A stretch of DNA of 23,210 nt from a virus: positions 1 through 23,210 of the IMG/VR virus record IMGVR_UViG_3300006735_000276. One strand, 5' to 3'. Made by a program: the position numbers and the translations under genes. Within the stretch, counting starts at the first letter, position 1. Each line of letters begins with the position of its first letter. Of the stretch, positions 1 to 6,475 are shown one piece after another. The notes below the pieces were generated by a model, which did not search any database, was not told the origin of the DNA, and worked only from the letters and a program-made list of their open reading frames with translations.

Positions 1-222
1 AGGGGTCGCAGATTAGTCTGGAGACTTCTGGAGCAAGCAGGTGTATTTCGATCATCGTTCAACACTAACGCAATGGCAATGTCATTTAGCGAAGGTAACA
101 GGAATTATGGTTTGCAAATCCTAAACTTAATTCACACTCTCTGTCCAGAACTATACCCGACAATGATTAAGGAGCAAAAAAATGTCAGAAACGCTGATGA
201 CGGAAGCCAACCAAACCAATGA
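1..222 (+). CDS. Bbp19-like phage protein, C-terminal part (5' end outside window)
   Basis: The reading frame is open from base 1 to a TGA at 220-222 and has no start inside the window that would make a whole gene. The visible 73 residues include RRLVWRLLEQAGVFRSSFN, then EGNRNYGLQIL and CPELYPTMIKEQ. This matches my memory of the small Bbp19-like family of BPP-1 and Bcep22-type phages, which sits just upstream of the scaffold and capsid genes and has no firmly known role. The order seen here (this gene, scaffold, capsid, cement protein) supports the assignment. The last 41 bases overlap the next gene in another frame, so the final residues (roughly VRNADDGSQPNQ) may be a loose tail extension. 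The family call rests on recalled motifs, not a search. Confidence 0.72.
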   Translation, partial: RGRRLVWRLLEQAGVFRSSFNTNAMAMSFSEGNRNYGLQILNLIHTLCPELYPTMIKEQKNVRNADDGSQPNQ

Positions 223-865
223 AGGCGATACGCAGCAGCCAGTAGACGAATCAACTGAGCAATCAACTGAAACAACTACTGACACACAGCAGCAAACAGA
301 ATCTGCACAGGATCAACAAGATTCGGACGAATCCTCTGTTGAAAGTAAAACTAGCGAATCAGAAACACCAGAAGGTGCACCTGACAAATACGAATTCAAC
401 GCCAAGGTGGCTGACGCACCAGATGAACTCGACTCCGAAGTTTTAACTGCTTTCGGTGAAGTCGCTAAAGAACTTGACCTGCCACAAGATTCTGCACAAA
501 AAGTATTAGACAAAGTTGCACCTGTAATACAGGCAAGACAAGCTAAAGTTGTTGAAGAAGCAAAACTAGAATGGGCAAACAATTCAAAATCAGATGAAGA
601 ATTTGGTGGCGAAAGTTTAAATGCCAATTTAGAAATTGCCAAATCATCACTTAAAGCGTTTGGTACTGATGCTTTAAAAAACCTGCTGCAAGAATCAGGC
701 TTGGGCAATCATCCCGAAGTAATTCGGTTTATGTACCGAGCAGGTAAGGCTATTAGTGAAGACGGTTATGTTGGTAATTCTGAAGGTGCTATGGGCAAAG
801 GTTCTGGCATACCAAAAGATTTTGACGGCATATCAAGATCACTATATCCAAATCAGCAAAATTAA
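182..865 (+). CDS. Capsid assembly scaffolding protein
   Basis: This 227-residue protein directly precedes the major capsid gene, where podoviruses place their scaffold. Residues 1-70 are very acidic and low-complexity, rich in E, D, Q, S and T, and probably disordered. Residues 75-175 are predicted helical (AFGEVAKELDLPQDSAQKVLDKVAPV, shown here only by its first residues), and the C-terminal part has a short patch FMYRAGKA followed by a Gly-rich tail. An acidic disordered N-terminus plus a helical C-terminal half is typical of T7 gp9-like and BPP-1 Bbp18-like scaffolds, which guide procapsid assembly and then leave. GGAG at 171-174 lies 7 bases before the ATG. A second in-frame Met is at codon 6, so the start could be slightly later. 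The gene overlaps the Bbp19-like gene by 41 bases. Confidence 0.8.
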   Translation: MSETLMTEANQTNEGDTQQPVDESTEQSTETTTDTQQQTESAQDQQDSDESSVESKTSESETPEGAPDKYEFNAKVADAPDELDSEVLTAFGEVAKELDLPQDSAQKVLDKVAPVIQARQAKVVEEAKLEWANNSKSDEEFGGESLNANLEIAKSSLKAFGTDALKNLLQESGLGNHPEVIRFMYRAGKAISEDGYVGNSEGAMGKGSGIPKDFDGISRSLYPNQQN

Positions 866-880
866 ATAAGGAGTTAATTA

Positions 881-1900
881 ATGGCTACTCTCTCAACATC
901 AAATTTAACCCTAGCGGATTGGGCAAAAAGATCTGACCCAGACGGTAGAGTTCCTATTGTTGCAGAACTGTTATCACAGTCCAACGAAATATTAGATGAT
1001 TGCGTGTTTAAAGAAGGTAATTTACCAACTGGAGAACGTGTAATTATTAGAACAGGATTACCACAAGTTTATTTCCGTGCATTAAACCAAGGTATTCCAT
1101 CAAGCAAATCAACTACTGCACAAGTAGATGAAGCTTGCGGAATTCTTGAAGCTCGTTCTGAAGTAGACAAAGACTTAGCGATGTTAAATGGTAACACCGC
1201 ACAGTTCCGTTTATCTGAAGATACTGCGTTCTTGGAAGCAATGAATCAGACACAAGCTGAGACAATGTTTTACGGCAATCCCGGAACAGATCCTAAGAAG
1301 TTTCTAGGTCTTGCACCAAGATACGGTGATCTTTCCGCAGATAATGCAGTAAACATTCTTGATGCAGGTGGATCAGGTTCTGATAATGCATCTATATATT
1401 TAGTTTGCTGGGGTGATCAGACAGTATATTGTCCATTTCCTAAAGGCTCTAAAGCAGGTTTAACACACGAAGATCTTGGCGAGCAAACTGTTTACAATAG
1501 TGACGGTACAAGGTTACAAGCTTTTGCTACTCGTTACCAATGGAAAAACGGTTTAGTTGTTAAAGATTGGAGATACGTTGTTCGTATTTGCAACATTGAT
1601 GTTTCTGATTTAGTTGCAGGTACTAATACACAGTCACCTACTGCTGCTACAAACCTTATAAAGCTTTTAACTAGAGCGTTATACAGAATACCTAATATGT
1701 CTATGGGTAGAGCAGCATTCTATATGAATAGAACTGTTCATTCTGGAATGTCAGTTGCAGCACTTGATAAATCACAAAACGTCTTGGCAATTCAAGAAGG
1801 TTTATCACAGTTTGGAACAGCACAAAGCTACTTATCATTCTTAGGTGTTCCTCTAAGAAGAGTAGATGCTTTAATAAACAGCGAAGCTCGTGTTGTTTAA
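881..1900 (+). CDS. Major capsid protein, BPP-1 (Bbp17)-like
   Basis: This 339-residue protein forms the icosahedral shell. Recognisable conserved stretches are LADWAKRSDPDGRVPIVAEL and LSQSNEILDD near the N-terminus, EGNLPTGERVIIRTGLP around residue 45, SKSTTAQVDEACGILEARS around 75-95, and the run EVDKDLAMLNGNTAQFRLSE. These are hallmarks of the BPP-1/Bcep22 type capsid protein, whose structure is a topologically permuted HK97-like fold. Its length is normal for the family (about 330-340). The Shine-Dalgarno AAGGAG at about 868-873 is strong, as expected for the most abundant virion protein. Its neighbours (scaffold before, cement protein after) fit exactly. The homology call is from memory of the motif pattern. 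Confidence 0.92.
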   Translation: MATLSTSNLTLADWAKRSDPDGRVPIVAELLSQSNEILDDCVFKEGNLPTGERVIIRTGLPQVYFRALNQGIPSSKSTTAQVDEACGILEARSEVDKDLAMLNGNTAQFRLSEDTAFLEAMNQTQAETMFYGNPGTDPKKFLGLAPRYGDLSADNAVNILDAGGSGSDNASIYLVCWGDQTVYCPFPKGSKAGLTHEDLGEQTVYNSDGTRLQAFATRYQWKNGLVVKDWRYVVRICNIDVSDLVAGTNTQSPTAATNLIKLLTRALYRIPNMSMGRAAFYMNRTVHSGMSVAALDKSQNVLAIQEGLSQFGTAQSYLSFLGVPLRRVDALINSEARVV

Positions 1901-1927
1901 TCTATTTATTATTAAAGGAGATCTAAA

Positions 1928-2359
1928 ATGATTACAGACAAACTGCTCAGAGTGAGCGAAGATCAAGCACTTACTACAACTGCTGTATCTACTAATACTA
2001 TTGATTTAGGAACAGCTAGAGACATTGGTGAAGGTACTGCTTTATACATGAACTTTGCTGTTACTACTGCATTAGCAAATGGTACAAGCGTAAAGTTTGA
2101 AGTTATTACTAGTGCAAACGCAAACTTATCTAGTCCTACTGTAATAGGAAGCAGCGATGCAATTCTTACAGCAGCATTAACATTAGGTAAAAACGTAGTA
2201 GTACGTTTTAATCCAGATATTGCTGGCAAAGGTCAAAGGTTTGTTGGTGCTAGATACACAATTGCTGGTACTTTTAACGCTGGTAAAGTTACTGCTGATG
2301 TAGTAGAAACAATTGGTGACGGAAGAAAATTCTATGCTTCTGGTTTTACCGTAGCTTAA
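1928..2359 (+). CDS. Bbp16-family capsid cement (decoration) protein
   Basis: This 143-residue, beta-rich, Thr/Ala/Val-rich protein begins MITDKLLRVSEDQALTTTAV, then STNTIDLG, with GEGTALYMNFAV and a VKFEVITSAN stretch. That is the pattern of Bbp16-family cement proteins, which trimerise on the outside of BPP-1-type capsids and clamp capsomers together. It lies 27 bases after the major capsid gene behind a very strong AAAGGAG (1914-1920), implying high expression in step with the capsid protein. No membrane segment or cysteine is visible. The family assignment comes from recalled sequence features plus gene position. Confidence 0.82.
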   Translation: MITDKLLRVSEDQALTTTAVSTNTIDLGTARDIGEGTALYMNFAVTTALANGTSVKFEVITSANANLSSPTVIGSSDAILTAALTLGKNVVVRFNPDIAGKGQRFVGARYTIAGTFNAGKVTADVVETIGDGRKFYASGFTVA

Positions 2360-2371
2360 TAAGGAGATTTT

Positions 2372-2617
2372 ATGCCTATTTTCAAAGCAAAAGTTAAATG
2401 TTTCGTTGGTCAATCCATGCGAGAAGCTGATGAAGAGTTTGAATACAATGGAGAGCCAAACACTAACATTGAAATTGTTGGTGGTTCTGATGTTATTGAT
2501 TATGAAGCAATGACAAAAGCAGAGCTTGAAGTTTATGGTCGTACTATCGGTTTAGAACTTGATAAAAGACAAACAAAAGAAACTCTTATTAGTCAACTTG
2601 AAGCAGCAGATAAATAG
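2372..2617 (+). CDS. Small protein with C-terminal HeH/LEM-like helix-extended-loop-helix motif
   Basis: This 81-residue protein closes the head module. Residues 1-45 are predicted beta (FKAKVKCFVGQSMREADEEF). Residues 46-81 read MTKAELEVYGRTIGLELDKR, then QTKETLISQL. This is the two-helix pattern, with an 'L-x-x-G-R/K-x-x-G-x-x-x-D-x-R-x-T-K-x-x-L-I' spacing, of the HeH/LEM-like and SAP-like mini-domains often appended to small phage structural proteins. Its role is unknown. It could be a minor head or head-completion protein, given its place between the cement protein and the tail adaptor. A strong AAGGAG at 2360-2365 supports the start. The terminator at 2642-2676 follows 25 bases after its stop. 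Confidence 0.65.
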   Translation: MPIFKAKVKCFVGQSMREADEEFEYNGEPNTNIEIVGGSDVIDYEAMTKAELEVYGRTIGLELDKRQTKETLISQLEAADK

Positions 2618-2641
2618 GCATAGATTTCTTATTTATTTACA

Positions 2642-2676
2642 GGGGGCTAGTAGTAATACTGCTATCCTCCCTTTTT
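2642..2676 (+). terminator. Rho-independent terminator after the head module
   Basis: The 5' arm 2642-2653 (gggggctagtag) pairs with 2659-2670 across a TAATA loop. That gives 12 stem positions with one C/T mismatch and two G-T wobbles. A C and then five T follow at 2671-2676. It lies between the small HeH-like gene and the tail adaptor gene. The place is the same as the T7 late terminator after its capsid gene, and it would raise head-gene transcripts relative to tail and ejection genes. Confidence 0.82.
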
Positions 2677-2689
2677 ATTAGGAGATGTC

Positions 2690-3358
2690 ATGGCAACAGA
2701 AGTAGATATTTGCAACCTTGCCCTAGCTCATTTGGGTGATGATGCAACCATAGCTACAATAAATCCACCAGAAGGATCAGCACAAGCTGAAAAAGCTGCA
2801 CGTTTTTATCCAATAGCTAGGAATACATTATTAGAATTGCACACATGGAATTTTGCATCAAAACGAATTAATTTAGCATTAACTACAAATACTATTGAGC
2901 AATGGGATTATGCATATGTTGCACCTGCTGACATGATGTCACCTGTTGCAATATTATCGCCATCGTCAGAAAATGATTATGCTACAAGAATGTCTGCTGG
3001 TGATACTCCCGGTAATTTAACAGCTAATTTTGCACCTACTATTGTAGCTGGACAATATACACCACAACAATTTGCTATAGAAGGATCATTAATATATACC
3101 AATCAGGAAAATGCAATGTTGCGATATCAGGCATTTATTACTGATCCGTCTTTATTTTCACCATTATTTGTTTTAACTTTGTCATGGAATCTAGCGTCTA
3201 TGTTGGCAGGTCCTGTAATAAAAGGAGATCAAGGAGCAGCAGAAGCTAAGCGATGTATACAAATGATGTCTAATTATTTAACACAGGCAAAACAATCAGA
3301 TAATTTACAAAGAGATATTACGGTAGAACATATAGTTCCTTGGACTTCTGGGAGATAA
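2690..3358 (+). CDS. Tail tubular protein A / head-tail adaptor (T7 gp11-like)
   Basis: This 222-residue protein starts with TEVDICNLALAHLGDDATI, then 'AEKAARFYPIARNTLLELHTWNFA' (first residues of the block near 28-52). The pattern CNLAL..LG...I, then an A..FY...R...L....WNFA block, is the signature of the T7 gp11-like tube adaptor that bridges portal and nozzle in podoviruses. The C-terminal half is helical (TLSWNLASMLAGPV). The length is close to the usual 180-230 residues. AGGAG at about 2680-2684 supports the start. It overlaps nothing and is followed after 3 bases by the gp12-like gene, so the two tail-tube genes are probably co-translated. Confidence 0.88.
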   Translation: MATEVDICNLALAHLGDDATIATINPPEGSAQAEKAARFYPIARNTLLELHTWNFASKRINLALTTNTIEQWDYAYVAPADMMSPVAILSPSSENDYATRMSAGDTPGNLTANFAPTIVAGQYTPQQFAIEGSLIYTNQENAMLRYQAFITDPSLFSPLFVLTLSWNLASMLAGPVIKGDQGAAEAKRCIQMMSNYLTQAKQSDNLQRDITVEHIVPWTSGR

Positions 3359-3361
3359 TAC

Positions 3362-5830
3362 ATGCCAGCTACACGAACATTTAAACAAGCATTTTCTGGA
3401 GGAGAAATATCACCAGAAATGTTTGGTCGTATAAGTGATACTAAATTCCAACAAGGTGCTGCAACAATGCGTAATTTTGTTGCTAAACCACAAGGACCAG
3501 CCCAAAACAGACCGGGTTTTGCATTTGTAAGAGAAGTAAAAGACAGTACAAAAAATACAAGATTATTACCTTTTACATTTAATACAACGCAAACAATGAT
3601 TCTTGAGTTTGGCGAACAGTATTTCAGGTTTCATACTCAAGGTCAAACATTATTTTATAACGATGGAGCAGCATGGAATAGTGGAACTAATTATGTTGTT
3701 GGTGATATAGCAAAATATAATAACGTAAATTATTACGCAAAAACTGTACATTCTAATAGCCAACCACCTAACGCTACAAACTGGTATCCATTACCTACTA
3801 ATCCTAATATTTATGAAATACCGCATTCATATGCAGAAGCAGATATATTTGATGTTCATTATGTACAGTCAGCAGATGTTTTAACATTAGTGCATCCGTT
3901 ACATCCACCTAAAGAATTAAGAAGATTAGGTGCAACTAAATGGGAATTAAAATTAATTGATTTTGGTAGTCCTATAACTGCACCTACAGGAGTATCTGTT
4001 AGTGCATATTTACCGCCATCAACCAGTACTAATGCTGACACTAAACTAGACCATAATTATGTTGTTACAGCAGTTAAAGCAAATTTAATAGATGAAAGCA
4101 ATCAATCAAGTACAGCAACTGCCAGCAATAATATATTTGTAACTGGAGCTAAAAATACTATTACATGGAACTCAGTAGCCGGTGCTAGTAGATATAGAGT
4201 TTATAAAGATCAAGGGGGTATTTTTGGTTTTATTGGAGAAACAACTACGACAACAATTGTTGATGATAATATTTCACCTGATTTTGCCAGAACACCACCA
4301 ATACATGAAAATGATTTTGTAGGTACTGGTAACTATCCCGGTGCTGTATCTTACTTTGAGCAACGTAGAGTATTTGCAGGTACTAATAATGCACCACAAA
4401 GTATATGGATGACTAAATCTGGTACTGAAAGTAATATGTCTTTTGGATTACCAATACGAGATGATGACCGTATTGAATTTAGAGTTGCTGCTCGTGAAGC
4501 TAATACTATTAGACATATTGTGCCATTAACACAATTACTTTTATTAACAGGATCAGCAGAATGGAGAGTAACTTCTGTTAATAGTGATGCTATAACACCA
4601 ACATCTATATCGGTAAAACCACAATCTTATGTAGGTGCTAATAATTCACAACCAGTAATTGTTAATAATAGCTTGGTATATGGTGCTGCTCGTGGTGGTC
4701 ATGTAAGAGAACTTGGTTATAACTGGCAAGCAAATGGATTTATAACAGGGGATTTGTCTCTTCGTGCTCCGCATTTATTTGATAATTTTACAATTACAGA
4801 TATGTCTTTAGCTAAAGCACCAATACCAGTTGTATGGATGGTAAGTAGTAACGGTAAATTATTAGGTCTTACATATGTGCCAGAACAACAAATAGGTGCG
4901 TGGCATCAACATGATACAGATGGTTTATTTGAAAGCGTTGCTTGCGTATCTGAAGGCGATGATGATGTAACTTATTGCGTCATTAAAAGAACTATTAATG
5001 GTGCTAGTAAACGTTATGTAGAGCGTATGGGTACAAGACTATTTGCAACGCAACGTGATAGTTTCTTTGTTGACTCAGGTGCAACTTACAACGGCACAAA
5101 TACAGATACAAATAGAACAGTAACGGTATCTGGCGGTACTAATTTTACAAAAGGAGAAACTGTTACCGTAACTGTAAATTATAATTTATTTAATGCACCA
5201 CCTAGTGTTGCTGATAAAAACGATGCGATAGTAATTGTTGATGGTTCTACTCTTTATCGTTTAACTATTCTTGGCACATCTAGCCAAACAGTAGCAACTG
5301 CAAAATTAGATAAAGATTTACCAGTAAGTTTGCGTAACACAGGAATTACTACTTTTGAAGTAGCAAGAGATAAAATATCAGGTCTTAGTTATTTAGAAGG
5401 TAAAAAATTAAATATTTTGGCTGATGGTGCTGTACACCCACAAAGAACAGTATCAAGCGGTGAAATAAGTTTAGAACGTGCAGCAAGTGTTGTGCATTTA
5501 GGATTACCTTATGAAAGTGATTTAAATACATTGCCTTTAGCTTTACAAGTAGAAGCTTTAGGACAAGGTAGAGTTAAAAATTTAAATCATGTGTGGCTAC
5601 GAGTATTAGAATCATCTGGTATTTTTGCAGGTCCTAGTGCAGATAAATTAGTAGAAGCAAAACAACGTACAACAGAACCATATGGCACACCACCTAATTT
5701 AAAAACACAAGATATAAAAATAATGCTCACACCTCAATGGCAAGATAATGGGCAACTTTTTGTACGTCAAACTGACCCATTACCTTTAACAGTCGTAGGT
5801 CTTACATTAGAAGCTGCTATAGGTGGATAG
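3362..5830 (+). CDS. Tail tubular protein B / nozzle protein (T7 gp12-like)
   Basis: This 822-residue protein opens with FKQAFSGGEISPEMFGRISD and AATMRNFVAKPQGPAQNRPG, then FAFVREVKD and a TRLLPFTFN segment. This is the characteristic N-terminus of the BPP-1/Bcep22 type tail tube (nozzle) protein. Residues about 105-145 hold a small carbohydrate-binding-like insert (WNSGTNYVVGDIAKYNNVNY, ending ATNWYPL). Residues about 205-318 look like a fibronectin-III-like insert (APTGVSV, SYRVYK-like strand, DDNISPD). The rest is beta-rich (HIVPLTQLLLLTGSAEWRV; SYVGANNSQPVIVNNSLVYG). The start is supported by GGGAG at 3350-3354. The two inserts make it a candidate for an extra host-surface contact, which is inference. 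It probably forms the hexameric exit channel for DNA. Confidence 0.86.
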   Translation: MPATRTFKQAFSGGEISPEMFGRISDTKFQQGAATMRNFVAKPQGPAQNRPGFAFVREVKDSTKNTRLLPFTFNTTQTMILEFGEQYFRFHTQGQTLFYNDGAAWNSGTNYVVGDIAKYNNVNYYAKTVHSNSQPPNATNWYPLPTNPNIYEIPHSYAEADIFDVHYVQSADVLTLVHPLHPPKELRRLGATKWELKLIDFGSPITAPTGVSVSAYLPPSTSTNADTKLDHNYVVTAVKANLIDESNQSSTATASNNIFVTGAKNTITWNSVAGASRYRVYKDQGGIFGFIGETTTTTIVDDNISPDFARTPPIHENDFVGTGNYPGAVSYFEQRRVFAGTNNAPQSIWMTKSGTESNMSFGLPIRDDDRIEFRVAAREANTIRHIVPLTQLLLLTGSAEWRVTSVNSDAITPTSISVKPQSYVGANNSQPVIVNNSLVYGAARGGHVRELGYNWQANGFITGDLSLRAPHLFDNFTITDMSLAKAPIPVVWMVSSNGKLLGLTYVPEQQIGAWHQHDTDGLFESVACVSEGDDDVTYCVIKRTINGASKRYVERMGTRLFATQRDSFFVDSGATYNGTNTDTNRTVTVSGGTNFTKGETVTVTVNYNLFNAPPSVADKNDAIVIVDGSTLYRLTILGTSSQTVATAKLDKDLPVSLRNTGITTFEVARDKISGLSYLEGKKLNILADGAVHPQRTVSSGEISLERAASVVHLGLPYESDLNTLPLALQVEALGQGRVKNLNHVWLRVLESSGIFAGPSADKLVEAKQRTTEPYGTPPNLKTQDIKIMLTPQWQDNGQLFVRQTDPLPLTVVGLTLEAAIGG

Positions 5831-5842
5831 TGTGACCGTAAA
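5830..5842 (+). promoter_or_regulatory. 13-bp element gtgtgaccgtaaa, copy 1 (candidate promoter or operator)
   Basis: The 13-mer begins on the last base of the upstream stop codon and ends 46 bases before the ATG at 5889. An identical 13-mer is at 17591-17603. I found no third full copy by eye. The remaining gap carries a TA-rich perfect palindrome gtatatatac at 5853-5862 and a weak ribosome site AAGGTG at 5875-5880. Position and identity suggest a phage promoter or regulator site for the ejection-protein genes. A sigma-70 reading (GTGACC plus TATATA with 16 bases between) is possible here but is not matched at the second copy. Confidence 0.5.
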
Positions 5843-5888
5843 CAGATATTATGTATATATACTAAAAAAATAACAAGGTGTTGTATTT

Positions 5889-6473
5889 ATGTCTACATGG
5901 CAAAATTATAAAGCTTTAGGTGCTCTTGATAAATTATCTGTAGTAAGTGGTGTAGCAGGTGTTTTTAGTGGTGCTTATGGTGCATTTGCTGCTGCTAGGT
6001 CAGAAAGATTAAAAACTGAAAGTTTAGCTTTAAGTTTGCAACATAAAAAGGATATGAAATTATTTAATATCCGTCAAAAAGAAGCACAGGCACAATGGTT
6101 AGAAAGAGTATTTCAGCAACAATATCAAGCAAAAACAATACGACAAGGTAATCAAAAATCAAAAGCTAGAACATCATTTGCAGCTAGAGGAATACAGATG
6201 GGAGTTGGAAGCACTAAAGATGTTTTTGTTAGTAGTGAAATATTGGCAACTATAGATAAATTAACAATGAATTCTAACAAAGTTAGATCAGTTGAAAATA
6301 AACGTTTAGAAGGTGTAGGTTTAGGAGTACAAGCAAATATGTTAGGAGTCAGCGAAAGTAATATGTTTGCTACGGCTTCATCTATAGATCCTTTTATGAA
6401 TATGAGCAGTTCTTTATTAACAGGAACTTCTAATCTTATGGGCAATTTGCCTTCTTCATTATTTAAAAAATAA
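5889..6473 (+). CDS. Internal virion / ejection protein, T7 gp14-like
   Basis: This 194-residue protein has an N-terminal hydrophobic Gly/Ala segment (LSVVSGVAGVFSGAYGAFAA, residues about 17-36) that could insert in a membrane. It continues with a long basic helix rich in K, R and Q (about 40-105) and the conserved patch ARTSFAARGIQMGVGSTKDV (about 97-116). A hydrophobic helix with an 'R.SFAARG....GS..DV' patch is typical of the small internal core protein of T7-like and Bcep22-like podoviruses, which forms the outer-membrane pore during DNA ejection. It is the first gene of the ejection cassette and follows the 13-bp element. The ribosome site is modest (AAGGTG, 8 bases spacing). Confidence 0.78.
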   Translation: MSTWQNYKALGALDKLSVVSGVAGVFSGAYGAFAAARSERLKTESLALSLQHKKDMKLFNIRQKEAQAQWLERVFQQQYQAKTIRQGNQKSKARTSFAARGIQMGVGSTKDVFVSSEILATIDKLTMNSNKVRSVENKRLEGVGLGVQANMLGVSESNMFATASSIDPFMNMSSSLLTGTSNLMGNLPSSLFKK

Positions 6474-6475
6474 TC

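Noticed and set aside
313-708. 131-codon antisense ORF opposite the scaffold gene
   Set aside because: The Ser/Leu/Ala-rich product mirrors acidic and Gln-rich codons of the scaffold; no independent support.
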